Source of the DNA: Siculibacillus lacustris
Lineage (GTDB): Bacteria > Pseudomonadota > Alphaproteobacteria > Rhizobiales > Ancalomicrobiaceae
Assembly: GCF_004328075.1 (NCBI RefSeq)
Contig: NZ_SJFN01000008.1
Location: forward strand, 1 to 58,723
DNA length: 58,723 nucleotides
Reading direction: 5' to 3'
Both the position numbers and the translations under genes were made by a program. Position 1 is the first letter of the stretch. Every line of letters starts with the position of its first letter. The notes below the pieces were generated by a model, which saw nothing but the letters and a program-made list of their open reading frames with translations, was not told the origin of the DNA and did no database searches. Shown one piece after another: positions 51,092 through 58,723 of this stretch.

Positions 51092-52516
51092 TCACACCGC
51101 GTCGGGCAGCGGTTCGGTGGGAACGCCGGCGGGCTTGGGATGGCGCGCGGCGATCACCTCGAACAGGGCGCGGATCGCCTGCGCCTCGCCGCCTTCCGGG
51201 CGACCGGGCCGGGCGGCCGGGGTCCAGCCGTAGACGTCGACGTGGACCCAGCTCTCCGCCGCCTCGACGAAGCGCTGCAGGAACAGCGCCGCCAGGATCG
51301 ATCCGGCGAAGCCGCCGGTGGCGACGTTGTTGGTGTCGGCGATCTTGCTGTCGAGCATCGACCGATAGGCCGGCCACAGCGGCATCCGCCACAGGGGATC
51401 GAACACCCGGACGGAGGCCTCGGCGATCGCCTGGGCGAGCTCGTCGTCGGCGGTGTAGAACGGCGGCAGATCGGGCCCGAGCGCCACCCGCGCCGCCCCG
51501 GTCAGGGTGGCGAGGTCGATCAGCAGGGCCGGCGCCTCCTCGTCGGCCAGCGCCAGTGCGTCGGCCAGCACCAGCCGCCCCTCGGCGTCGGTGTTGCCGA
51601 TCTCGACGGTCGGCCCCTTGCGGCTCGCCACCACGTCGCCGGGGCGATAGGCGCGGCCCGACACGGCGTTCTCGACCGCCGGCACGATCAGCCGCAGGCG
51701 CACCGGCAGGTCGGCGGCGAGGATCATCGCGGCCAGCGCCAGCGCCGAGGCCGCGCCGCCCATGTCCTTCTTCATCAACAGCATGCCGGCGTCCGACTTG
51801 ATGTCGAGGCCGCCCGAATCGAACACCACGCCCTTGCCGACCAGGGTCACTTTCGGCCGATCGGTGCGGCCCCAGGTGGCGTCGATCAGGCGCGGCGCCC
51901 GGTCGGAGCCGTGACCGACCGCATGGACCAGCGGGAACCCGTCGCGCAGATCGTCGCCGACGATCTCCCGCACCTGCCCGCCGGCCGCCATGAACACCGC
52001 CTGGATGGCATTGGCCAATTCCGCCGGGCCGAGGTCGTTGGCCGGGGTGTTGATCAGGTCGCGGGCCAGCCACACCGCCTCGATCGTCGCACCGAGTCGG
52101 TTGCGGTCGACCGAAATCGGCAGCCGCAGCCGCACCGCCCGCTGCGGCGCGTCGCGATAGCGCCCGAAGCGATAGGCCTCGAGGCCGAAGGCCAGCGCCG
52201 CCAGCGTCTCGTCCTCGAGCGGTCCGTCGATGTGCCAGTCGCCCGGCGGCAGCAGGGTGGCGAGCCGCCCGGGCAGGAACGGCGTGCGCGCCGGATCGCC
52301 GCGCCGGCCGAGCCCGAACAGCGCCCCGGCGATGCCGCCCTCGGCGTCCGGCACGACGATCAGCGCACCGGCGGTCGCCTCGAAACCGCAGGCCCGGGCG
52401 AAGGCGGCTACGGAGCCGCCGAGCTCGTCGAGGCGGGCGGCGAGGCCCTCCGGCGTCACCGTCCACACCGGAAGCGAGGTGAGATCGAAGTCGAGCGGCA
52501 GGAAGGGCAGGGGCAA
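51092..52516 (-). CDS. M17 family leucyl aminopeptidase
   Basis: A 474-residue aminopeptidase of the M17 family, which removes N-terminal residues from peptides in the cytosol using two metal ions. The C-terminal catalytic domain has 'VTLVGKGVVFDSGGLDIKSDAGMLLMKKDMGGAA' with the metal-binding Lys/Asp pairs, and 'VEIGNTDAEGRLVLADALALA', the M17 signature. The N-terminal domain is shorter and less typical, as in the alphaproteobacterial subgroup. The start is TTG at 52516, preceded by GGAG at 7 nt. It converges on putA with 16 bp between stops. Confidence 0.92.
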   Translation of the reverse strand: MPLPFLPLDFDLTSLPVWTVTPEGLAARLDELGGSVAAFARACGFEATAGALIVVPDAEGGIAGALFGLGRRGDPARTPFLPGRLATLLPPGDWHIDGPLEDETLAALAFGLEAYRFGRYRDAPQRAVRLRLPISVDRNRLGATIEAVWLARDLINTPANDLGPAELANAIQAVFMAAGGQVREIVGDDLRDGFPLVHAVGHGSDRAPRLIDATWGRTDRPKVTLVGKGVVFDSGGLDIKSDAGMLLMKKDMGGAASALALAAMILAADLPVRLRLIVPAVENAVSGRAYRPGDVVASRKGPTVEIGNTDAEGRLVLADALALADEEAPALLIDLATLTGAARVALGPDLPPFYTADDELAQAIAEASVRVFDPLWRMPLWPAYRSMLDSKIADTNNVATGGFAGSILAALFLQRFVEAAESWVHVDVYGWTPAARPGRPEGGEAQAIRALFEVIAARHPKPAGVPTEPLPDAV

Positions 52517-52612
52517 GGCGATTCTCCGGGCACGGCGGGAACGGGATCGATCGCTGCAATCTAGCCCCCTCGGCGGCCGCGTCCACCCCGGGACCGCGCG
52601 ACGGCGCCCGGC

Positions 52613-52627
52613 TTAACCGTCCGTTAG
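52613..52627. promoter_or_regulatory. Candidate CtrA box upstream of tadD
   Basis: TTAA, seven bases, then TTAG, one mismatch from the alphaproteobacterial CtrA consensus TTAA-N7-TTAA. A second GTTAAC follows at 52629-52634. The site is about 73 bp before the tadD ATG in an otherwise GC-rich gap, and 97 bp from the start of the divergent aminopeptidase gene. Pattern only. Confidence 0.4.
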
Positions 52628-52699
52628 GGTTAACGAAGCATAACGAGAGGGTGACGACCGAGCGCCGACCGCCGCTCGCGTTCCCGAGAGACCCGCCAG

Positions 52700-53491
52700 A
52701 TGCCCCAGCGCCCGCGCTCCTCCCGCCTCCTTCTCGCTCTCGCGCTGGTCGCCGCGACCGGGCTCGCCGGCTGCGCCACGCCGCGCCGCACCGACGATCC
52801 CGCCACCACCGGCTCGATCGGCACCGCGCCCCAGGACGATCGGGCGACCATGGAGGCCTGGACCGCGCGCTATCGCGAGCGTCCCGACGATCCCTCGGTG
52901 GCCATGAACTTCGCCGCCGCGCTGCGCGCCGACGGCCGCTTCGCCCAGGCCGTCGAGGTGCTGCAGAAGACCATGCTGCAGGCGCCCGGCGACACCGGCG
53001 TCGCCGCCGCCTACGGCAAGGCGCTCGCCGAGAACGGCGATTTCGCCGAGGCCCTCAAGGTGATCCGCGCCGCCAATCCGCCGCGCACCCCCGACTGGCG
53101 CCTGACCTCGGCCGAAGGCGCGATCCAAGATCAGCTCGGCAACACCGCAGAAGCCCGCCGCCTCTACGGCGAGGCGCTGAAGATGGTGCCCGACGAGCCG
53201 TCGGTGCTCAACAACCTCGGCCTGTCCTTCGTCTTCACCAACGAACTGGCCAAAGCCGAGGCGACCTTGCGCCGCGCCGCGCAGAATCCGCGTGCCGACA
53301 GCCGGGTGCGCCAGAACCTCGCCCTGGTGATCGGTCTCGCCGGTCGCTTCGACGAGGCCCGTCGGGTCGCCACCGCCGAGCTGCCGCCCGACGAGGCCGA
53401 GGCCAACATCGCCTATCTCAAGGCGATGTTGAGCCAGCCCGACACCTGGAAACAGATCCGCGCCGCCGACCGCAAGCCGGCGGCCGGCTGA
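52700..53491 (+). CDS. tadD: Tetratricopeptide lipoprotein TadD
   Basis: A 263-residue lipoprotein. The signal peptide has a lipobox 'LAGC' with the lipidated Cys25. After a disordered linker come tetratricopeptide-like helical pairs ('PSVAMNFAAALRADGRFAQAVEVLQKTMLQAPGD', 'VLNNLGLSFVFTNELAKAEATLRRAAQNP', 'RQNLALVIGLAGRFDEARRVA'). TadD helps assemble the outer-membrane part of the Flp/Tad pilus machine. The neighbouring tadC, tadB and cpaF support the name, though tadD is on the opposite strand, separated by an AhpD-like gene. Other TPR lipoproteins cannot be excluded by sequence alone. Confidence 0.8.
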   Translation: MPQRPRSSRLLLALALVAATGLAGCATPRRTDDPATTGSIGTAPQDDRATMEAWTARYRERPDDPSVAMNFAAALRADGRFAQAVEVLQKTMLQAPGDTGVAAAYGKALAENGDFAEALKVIRAANPPRTPDWRLTSAEGAIQDQLGNTAEARRLYGEALKMVPDEPSVLNNLGLSFVFTNELAKAEATLRRAAQNPRADSRVRQNLALVIGLAGRFDEARRVATAELPPDEAEANIAYLKAMLSQPDTWKQIRAADRKPAAG

Positions 53492-53507
53492 CCGGACGGC
53501 GTGCCCG

Positions 53508-53858
53508 TCATTCGCTCTTCGGCGCGAACTGGTCGAAGGCCTCGACGGCCTGGGCCGCATACATGAAGGCCGGTCCCGCCGCCATGTAGATCGCCGTCGC
53601 CACCGTCTCCATCACCTCTTCGCGCGTGGCGCCGGCGGCGCGCGCCGCCTTGGCGTGGAAGGCGATGCACGGATCGCAGCGCACCGTCACGCCGATCGCC
53701 AGCGAGATCAGCTCCTTGGTGCGGGTGTCCAGCGCCCCGGCCTTCAGCGCCCCGGCCGACATCTGGCCGAAGCCCTTGATCGTCTCCGGCGCGCCGATCC
53801 GCACCTCCTTGAGGAGCACCGACATCTCCTCGGCGATCTTCGGCCAATCCTTGTGCAT
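53508..53858 (-). CDS. Carboxymuconolactone decarboxylase / AhpD-like protein
   Basis: A 116-residue protein of the AhpD/CMD fold. The redox motif is 'VRCDPCIAFHAKAARAAGATREEVMETVATAIYMAAGPAFMYAAQAVEAF', with CxxC and the following His as in AhpD peroxidase partners. It may act in peroxide defence; the CMD enzyme itself lacks the CxxC motif, so AhpD-like redox function is more likely. It lies between tadD and tadC without a known link to the pilus. The start ATG at 53858 is clear. Confidence 0.87.
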   Translation of the reverse strand: MHKDWPKIAEEMSVLLKEVRIGAPETIKGFGQMSAGALKAGALDTRTKELISLAIGVTVRCDPCIAFHAKAARAAGATREEVMETVATAIYMAAGPAFMYAAQAVEAFDQFAPKSE

Positions 53859-53941
53859 CGCGGGTCTCCGGGTTCGCGAATTCGCCCGTCCCGGCGGCGG
53901 GGAAGGGCGATGGGGACCGCGACCCTGGGCCGCCGCAATAC

Positions 53942-53957
53942 ATTAGTCAATTCTAAT
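53942..53957. promoter_or_regulatory. AT-rich inverted repeat upstream of the AhpD-like gene
   Basis: ATTAG and CTAAT are exact inverted repeats around TCAATT, in an AT-rich block. The minus strand contains TTGACT, a possible -35 for the AhpD-like gene, so the repeat could be an operator on its promoter. No regulator is next to it. Confidence 0.4.
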
Positions 53958-54008
53958 AAATACGAATGGGCATCCCGTCGCAGGCCGCGATCGCGGCCGC
54001 CCGCACGT

Positions 54009-54980
54009 TCACTTCCAGCCGAACAGCTGGATCATCGCCGGCCCGATGATCACCGCGAACAGCACCGGCAGGAAGAACACGATCATCGGCACGGTGAGCT
54101 TGGGCGGCAGCGACGCCGCCTTCTTCTCGGCTTCGGCCATGCGGGTGTCGCGGCTCTCTTGCGACAGCACCCGGATCGCCTGACCGAGCGGCGTGCCGTA
54201 GCGCTCCGCCTGGATCAGCGCGGTGACCACCGCCCGCACCGCTTCGAGCCCGGTGCGGGTGGCGAGGTTCTCGTAGGCCTTGCGCCGCTCCTGCAGGTAG
54301 GACAGTTCGGCCGCGGTCAGCGACATCTCTTCGGCGAGCGCCAGCGACTGGGTGCCCATCTCCTCGGCCACCTTGCGGAACGCCGGCTCCACCGACATGC
54401 CGGATTCGATGCAGATCAGCATCAGATCGAGCGCGTCGGGCCAGGCGCGACGGATCGATTGCTGGCGCTTCTGGATGGCGTTGGAGACGTAGAAGTTCGG
54501 CAGGTACATGCCGACGCCGGCCGCCAGGAACGAGAAGGCGAGCTTCATGCCCGGCGGCTGCTCGGTCATGCCGAGGCCGAAGAAATAGAACAGCGCCACC
54601 ATGAAACAGACGAAGGGCATGATGAAGCGTGCGAACAGGAACACCGTCAGCGGTGCCTGACCGCGAAATCCGGCCATCCGCAACTGATCGGCGGTCTTGT
54701 CGTCGGACAATGCGTTCTTCAGCTGCAGCTGGTCGACCAGCCGCTTCATGTAGGCCTTGGGCTCGACCCTCAGGCTGACCGGCTTTTCGGTGTTCATCCG
54801 CGCCCGCTCGCGGATCCGGATCTTGTCGCGTTCGACCGACACCGCCTTCATCCGCGTCGCCAACTGCTCCTTCTCGAGGAAGGGGATCGCCACGGTGAAG
54901 ATCGTCGCGGCCACCCCGATCGCCGTGAAGGCGCCGAGCAGGATCTGCGGATCGGCCAGCATCGCCAGGAAGTCGCCCAT
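54009..54980 (-). CDS. tadC: Tad pilus inner-membrane platform protein TadC
   Basis: A 323-residue GspF-type inner-membrane protein. Helices lie near the N-terminus (residues 10-30), around 115-155 ('FLFARFIMPFVCFMVALFYFFGLGM', 'LAFSFLAAGVGMYLPNF') and at the C-terminus ('LTVPMIVFFLPVLFAVIIGPAMIQLF'). Between them the cytosolic GspF domain includes 'RRAWPDALDLMLICIESGMSVEPAFRKVAEEMG' and 'RYGTPLGQAIRVLSQESRDTRMAEAEKKAASLP'. With TadB it forms the platform on which the ATPase CpaF acts. It lies 12 nt after tadB on the same strand. Confidence 0.95.
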   Translation of the reverse strand: MGDFLAMLADPQILLGAFTAIGVAATIFTVAIPFLEKEQLATRMKAVSVERDKIRIRERARMNTEKPVSLRVEPKAYMKRLVDQLQLKNALSDDKTADQLRMAGFRGQAPLTVFLFARFIMPFVCFMVALFYFFGLGMTEQPPGMKLAFSFLAAGVGMYLPNFYVSNAIQKRQQSIRRAWPDALDLMLICIESGMSVEPAFRKVAEEMGTQSLALAEEMSLTAAELSYLQERRKAYENLATRTGLEAVRAVVTALIQAERYGTPLGQAIRVLSQESRDTRMAEAEKKAASLPPKLTVPMIVFFLPVLFAVIIGPAMIQLFGWK

Positions 54981-54992
54981 CGGTGGCCCTTT

Positions 54993-55976
54993 TCAGAAGT
55001 CGAAGCTGATCATCTTCTTCATCACCAGGATGCCGACCAACATCACCAAGCCGCTGCCGACCAGGATGACGTTGCCCGCCGTGGTGCGGAACAGAAGCAT
55101 GATGTAGTTGGGGCTCGTGAGGTAGACGAGGCCGCCGACGATCAGCGGCAGCGAGCCGATGATGCCGGCCGAGGATTTGGCCTCCATCGACATCGCGATG
55201 ATCTTCGCCTTCATCTTCTTGCGGTCGCGGATCACCTTGGAGAGGTTGGCGAGCGCCTCCGACAGGTTGCCGCCGGCCTTCTGCTGAATGGCGATGACGA
55301 TGCCGAAGAAGTTGGCCTCCTGGACCGGCACCCGCTCGTAGAGCTTCTGGCAGGCCTCGCCGACCGGCAGGCCGAGCTGCTGCGATTCGATGATCTGGCG
55401 GAATTCCCAGCGCACCGGATCCTTGGTCTCGGTCGCCACCATGCGCAGGCAGTCGCCGAGCGGCAGGCCCGAACGGATGCCGCGCACGATCAGATCGACG
55501 GCGGTCGGCAATTCGTCGACGAAGGCCTTCTGCCGCCGCTTGGCGAGATGGTCGATCAGCCAGCTGGGCAGGCCGAGGAAGCCGACGACGGCGGCGCCGA
55601 GGCCGACGAACGGATTGCCCGACAGGACGAAGGCGCCCATCGCCACGCCGACGCCGATGCCGATCGACACCAGGATGTAGGTCTTCTTGGTCCAGGAGAG
55701 CCCGGCCCGGGTCAGCCGAAGGCTCAGCGGCGGCCGCTTGGAGCGCTCCTCGAGCGCCTTCTGCTTGTCCTCGAAGTCCTTCAGCGCGTCCTGCAGCGAA
55801 CGTTTGCGGCCGGCGATCTCCTCGACCTTGGTCGCCGGGTCGACGATCCGGCCGACCCGCTTCTGCGCGGTCTTCTCGCCCTGGAACCGGTCGTAGAGCA
55901 GCGCATAGGCGATGCCGGCGGCACTCGCCATCGCCAGACCGATCATCGCCAGGACGATCACGTTGGTTTCGAACAC
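54993..55976 (-). CDS. tadB: Tad pilus inner-membrane platform protein TadB
   Basis: A 327-residue GspF-type protein, the partner of TadC. The N-terminal helix is 'IVLAMIGLAMASAAGIAYALL', a charged stretch follows, then two helices near 100-145 ('YILVSIGIGVGVAMGAFVLSG', 'FVGLGAAVVGFLGLPSWLI'), the GspF domain 'VDELPTAVDLIVRGIRSGLPLGDCLRMVATETKDPVRWEFRQIIESQQLGLPVGEAC' and two C-terminal helices. The GTG at 55976 follows a strong GGAGGGGG site; the frame upstream of it is not protein-like. It lies between cpaF and tadC. Confidence 0.95.
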   Translation of the reverse strand: MFETNVIVLAMIGLAMASAAGIAYALLYDRFQGEKTAQKRVGRIVDPATKVEEIAGRKRSLQDALKDFEDKQKALEERSKRPPLSLRLTRAGLSWTKKTYILVSIGIGVGVAMGAFVLSGNPFVGLGAAVVGFLGLPSWLIDHLAKRRQKAFVDELPTAVDLIVRGIRSGLPLGDCLRMVATETKDPVRWEFRQIIESQQLGLPVGEACQKLYERVPVQEANFFGIVIAIQQKAGGNLSEALANLSKVIRDRKKMKAKIIAMSMEAKSSAGIIGSLPLIVGGLVYLTSPNYIMLLFRTTAGNVILVGSGLVMLVGILVMKKMISFDF

Positions 55977-55996
55977 GCTGCCCCCTCCATGCCCGC

Positions 55997-57469
55997 TCAG
56001 GCGTTGCCGACTTCGGCCGCGTCGAGCGCTTCGGCGAGGCGCCGCTCCTCGTTGAAGTACCGCGCTCGGTCCCACATTCTCGGCCGGCCGATGCCGGTCG
56101 AGCGGTGGCGCCCGACCACCCGGCCGAACTCGTCCTCGCCGAGGATCTCGTAGATGAACAGGTCCTGCATGGTGATCACGTCGCCTTCCATGCCGAGCAC
56201 TTCGGTGATCGCGGTGATCCGGCGCGAGCCGTCGCGCAGGCGCGCCGCCTGGACCACCACGTCGATCGAATTGACGATCATCTCGCGGATGGTGCGGGCC
56301 GGCAGGGCGTAGCCGCCCATGGTGATCATCGATTCCATGCGCGACAGGGCCTCGCGCGGGCTGTTGGCGTGGAGCGTGCCCATCGAACCGTCGTGGCCGG
56401 TGTTCATCGCCTGGAGGAGGTCGAAGGCCTCCGGTCCGCGCACTTCGCCGACGATGATCCGCTCCGGCCGCATGCGCAGGCAGTTCTTGATCAGATCGCG
56501 CATCGTCACCTGACCCTCGCCCTCGAGGTTGGGCGGCCGGGTTTCCAGGCGCACCACGTGCGGCTGCTGCAGCTGCAGTTCGGCGGCGTCTTCGCAGGTG
56601 ATGATGCGTTCGGTCTGGTCGATGTAGCGCGTCAGGCAGTTCAGCAGCGTCGTCTTGCCCGAACCGGTACCGCCGGAGACCAACACGTTGCAGCGCGACC
56701 GGCCGATGATCTGCAACACCGTCGCCCCTTCCGGGGTGATCGTGCCGAACTTGACCAACTGATCGAGGGTCAGGCTGTCGCGCTTGAACTTACGAATGGT
56801 GAGCGCCGGCCCGTCGATCGCCAAGGGCGGGGCGATGACGTTGACGCGCGAGCCGTCGGGTAGGCGCGCGTCGCAGATCGGGCTCGATTCGTCGACCCGG
56901 CGGCCGACCTGACTGACGATCCGCTGGCAGATGTTCATCAGCTGCTGATTGTCGCGGAAGCGGATGCCGGTCAACTGCACCTTGCCGGAGACTTCGATGT
57001 AGGTCTTTTCGCAGCCGTTGACCATGATGTCGGCGATGTCGTCGCGGGCCAAGAGCGGCTCCAGCGGACCGTAGCCGAGCACGTCGTTGATGATGTCGGC
57101 GAGCAGGTCCTCCTGCTCGGCGATCGACATCACCAGACTCTTGAGATGGATGATCTCGTTGATGACGTCGGAGATCTCCTCGCGCGCCGATTCGGCGTCG
57201 AGGCGAGCGAGCTGGGCGAGGTCGATGGTGTCGATCAGCGCCGAGAAGATCGATGACTTGGTGTCGTAATATTCCTCCGAACGGGCGCGCTCCTGGGCGG
57301 CGCGGCCCGGCGGGATCGGCGTGTTGGGATTGGCGGCGGCCGACGGCGGGGCCGCCCGGCTCGGGGTCGGGGCGCGGCTCGGCGCAGGCGCGCGCGTCGG
57401 CGCGGCCGGTGTCGGCTCCGACCGTCCCCCGCTTCCGGCGCCCTGTGCTCCACCGCGTCGTCCGAACAT
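55997..57469 (-). CDS. cpaF: Tad/Flp pilus assembly ATPase CpaF (TadA)
   Basis: A 490-residue hexameric secretion ATPase that powers pilin polymerisation. The first 60 residues are Pro/Ala-rich and probably disordered. An N-terminal helical region follows, then '[21 protein letters not shown]', Walker A 'GGTGSGKT' (266-273), '[23 protein letters not shown]', '[53 protein letters not shown]' with Walker B and the His box, and a tail with arginines. It lies downstream of cpaE and 20 nt upstream of tadB. Confidence 0.97.
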   Translation of the reverse strand: MFGRRGGAQGAGSGGRSEPTPAAPTRAPAPSRAPTPSRAAPPSAAANPNTPIPPGRAAQERARSEEYYDTKSSIFSALIDTIDLAQLARLDAESAREEISDVINEIIHLKSLVMSIAEQEDLLADIINDVLGYGPLEPLLARDDIADIMVNGCEKTYIEVSGKVQLTGIRFRDNQQLMNICQRIVSQVGRRVDESSPICDARLPDGSRVNVIAPPLAIDGPALTIRKFKRDSLTLDQLVKFGTITPEGATVLQIIGRSRCNVLVSGGTGSGKTTLLNCLTRYIDQTERIITCEDAAELQLQQPHVVRLETRPPNLEGEGQVTMRDLIKNCLRMRPERIIVGEVRGPEAFDLLQAMNTGHDGSMGTLHANSPREALSRMESMITMGGYALPARTIREMIVNSIDVVVQAARLRDGSRRITAITEVLGMEGDVITMQDLFIYEILGEDEFGRVVGRHRSTGIGRPRMWDRARYFNEERRLAEALDAAEVGNA

Positions 57470-57497
57470 CTGTGACCTTCCTCGTTCCGGTCGGGTT

Positions 57498-58723
57498 TCA
57501 CGACGCCTTGCGGGCGCGCAGTTTGTCGATGAGCGGTGCGAAGGCCGAGCGGCGGGCCTTGCGGACCTCGGTCCGTCCGGTCACCGCGGCGGCGAGCGCC
57601 CGCATCAGTTCGGTGGTCGCGTGTTTGGCGTCGATCTCGCCGATCATCAGACCCTTGTTGGCGGCATTGCCGAACAGCGCCGCGTCGAACGGCACCGTCG
57701 CGGTGATCGGCAGATCGAGCGCCTTGGCGAATTCGTCGAGCTTGATCTCCGGCCGCTTCGGCATCCCGACCATGTTGAACACAAGCCGCGGCGGCGCGTC
57801 GTTGGGCCGCGACGAGCGCAGGCCGTCGACCAGATTCTTGGCGTTGCGCAAGTTGGCGAGATCGGGGGCGGCGACCACCACCACTTCGTCGGCCTCGCGC
57901 AACTGCCGTCGGGTCCAGCCGCTCCATTGGTGCGGCATGTCGATCACCACCACCGGCACGCTCGACCGCGCCACCTCGATCAAGGGATCGAACGACAGTT
58001 CCTCGAAGTCGTAGATCCGATCGAGCAGCGCCGGCGCGGCGAGCACGCTCAAGCGGTCGGAACATTTGGTCAGCAGGCGGTCGAAGAAGGTCTCGTCGAC
58101 CCGCTCGGGCGAGGTCAGCGCCTCCAACGTGCCCTGGGTCGGGTCCTGGTTGAAGTCGAGCGCCGCGGTGCCCCAGGCGAGGTCGAGGTCGGCGACCACC
58201 ACGTCGTTGTCCCAAGTCGTGGCGATCGACCAGGCGACGTTGTGGGCCAGCGTCGAAGCGCCGCAGCCGCCCTTGGCGCCGATGAAGGCGATCGAGCGGC
58301 CGACCGGCGCCGCTTCCGGCCGGTGATAGAGGTCGCCGATGGTGCGCAGCACGTCGAACAGATCGAGCGGCGCCACCACATATTCGCTGACCCCGCGGCG
58401 GATCAGTTCGCGGTAGAGCAGAACGTCGTTGATGTGGCCGATCACCAGCACCTTGGTGCCGGGATCGCAGACGTCGGCCAGTCCGTCGAGATGGCCGAGG
58501 ATGTCCTCGCCCTTGCCCGAGGATTCGACGATCACCAGGTTGGGCGTCGGCGCGCTACCGTAGAACTCGACCGCCGCGGCGAGCCCGCCCATCTGGACCT
58601 TGACGTGGGCGCGCGACATGCGCCGGTCGGCGGCGGCCCCTTCGAGCGCCGCCACCACGGCTTCCGTCTCGCAGAACGCCTGGATGGCGATGCGCGGGAT
58701 GTGGCGGGCGTCGCTGGACGGGG
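57498..58723 (-). CDS. cpaE: Tad pilus localisation ATPase CpaE (TadZ), 5' end outside the window
   Basis: At least 407 residues; the frame is open to the window edge ('RHIPRIAIQAFCETEAVVAALE'), so the start lies beyond 58723. The N-terminal part is receiver-like but degenerate ('NLVIVESSGKGEDILGHLDGLADVCDPGTKVLVIGHIND'). The C-terminal part is a MinD/ParA-type ATPase with the deviant Walker A 'FIGAKGGCGASTLAHNVAW', 'DNDVVVADLDLAWGTAALDF' and 'PVVVIDMPHQWSGWTRRQL'. CpaE/TadZ places the pilus machine at a cell pole. The next gene is cpaF, 28 nt on. Confidence 0.95.
   Translation of the reverse strand, partial: PSSDARHIPRIAIQAFCETEAVVAALEGAAADRRMSRAHVKVQMGGLAAAVEFYGSAPTPNLVIVESSGKGEDILGHLDGLADVCDPGTKVLVIGHINDVLLYRELIRRGVSEYVVAPLDLFDVLRTIGDLYHRPEAAPVGRSIAFIGAKGGCGASTLAHNVAWSIATTWDNDVVVADLDLAWGTAALDFNQDPTQGTLEALTSPERVDETFFDRLLTKCSDRLSVLAAPALLDRIYDFEELSFDPLIEVARSSVPVVVIDMPHQWSGWTRRQLREADEVVVVAAPDLANLRNAKNLVDGLRSSRPNDAPPRLVFNMVGMPKRPEIKLDEFAKALDLPITATVPFDAALFGNAANKGLMIGEIDAKHATTELMRALAAAVTGRTEVRKARRSAFAPLIDKLRARKAS

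Overview
The window is a very GC-rich chromosomal segment of an alphaproteobacterium, most likely of the order Hyphomicrobiales (Rhizobiales). Several things point there: the ChvI-ChvG / HprK / EIIA-Man / HPr / AhcY gene order, a DivL-like tyrosine 'histidine kinase' next to ahcY, a TsaE fused to a sugar-kinase domain, alphaproteobacterial AddAB, a Sinorhizobium-type PmtA between dnaJ and pyrF, a FYDLN zinc protein beside a class II (CP4-like) EPSP synthase, and a Lrp-type PutR divergent from putA. I cannot place the genus. There is no CRISPR array, prophage, insertion sequence or rRNA operon that I can see. Almost everything is core genome.

Layout. 1-2743: a GtrA-like membrane protein, then a small accessory island of a C5 cytosine methyltransferase and a Vsr mismatch endonuclease. 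2701-5622: a secreted protein of unknown function, tRNA-Ala(GGC), the FYDLN protein and aroA. 5741-11825 (minus): dnaN, a DEDDh exonuclease, a cNMP/CBS/nucleotidyltransferase signalling protein, and the acetate symporter actP with its DUF485 partner. 12142-17619: pyrF, pmtA, dnaJ and dnaK (minus), with an RpoH-type promoter before dnaK, then a divergent small membrane protein. 17654-23825: a VOC protein, alkB, a YgiQ radical SAM protein and a large FAD/Fe-S dehydrogenase. 24102-31143: a GTP-type PEP carboxykinase and a HugZ-like protein (minus), then the plus-strand regulatory cluster chvI-chvG-hprK-manX-ptsH. 31474-45962: a DUF4337 membrane protein (minus), ahcY behind a 20-bp palindromic operator, divL, tsaE-amgK, murU, addB, addA and trxA. 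46106-52516: grpE behind a second RpoH-like promoter, a small DUF305-like protein, the putR/putA pair and an M17 aminopeptidase. 52700-58723: a tad/cpa (Flp pilus) locus of tadD, tadC, tadB, cpaF and a truncated cpaE, interrupted by an AhpD-like protein.

How the parts fit. ChvG-ChvI is the envelope/acid-stress two-component system of rhizobia. HprK, EIIA-Man and HPr form the sugar-independent regulatory PTS that lies with it, and PEP carboxykinase at the same locus sets PEP supply, the PTS phosphodonor. AmgK-MurU would recycle cell-wall MurNAc. DivL and a candidate CtrA box before tadD hint at cell-cycle control of the pilus locus. DnaK, DnaJ and GrpE lie in two separate places; dnaK and grpE each have a CTTG-N18 heat-shock-type promoter.

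I found no clearly new multi-gene system. The best leads are the GTP-type PEPCK beside chvIG, the tsaE-amgK fusion with murU, the exonuclease / CBS-nucleotidyltransferase / acetate symporter group, the ahcY operator, and the Dcm-Vsr pair without a visible restriction enzyme. All family calls come from reading the sequence; no database search was run.
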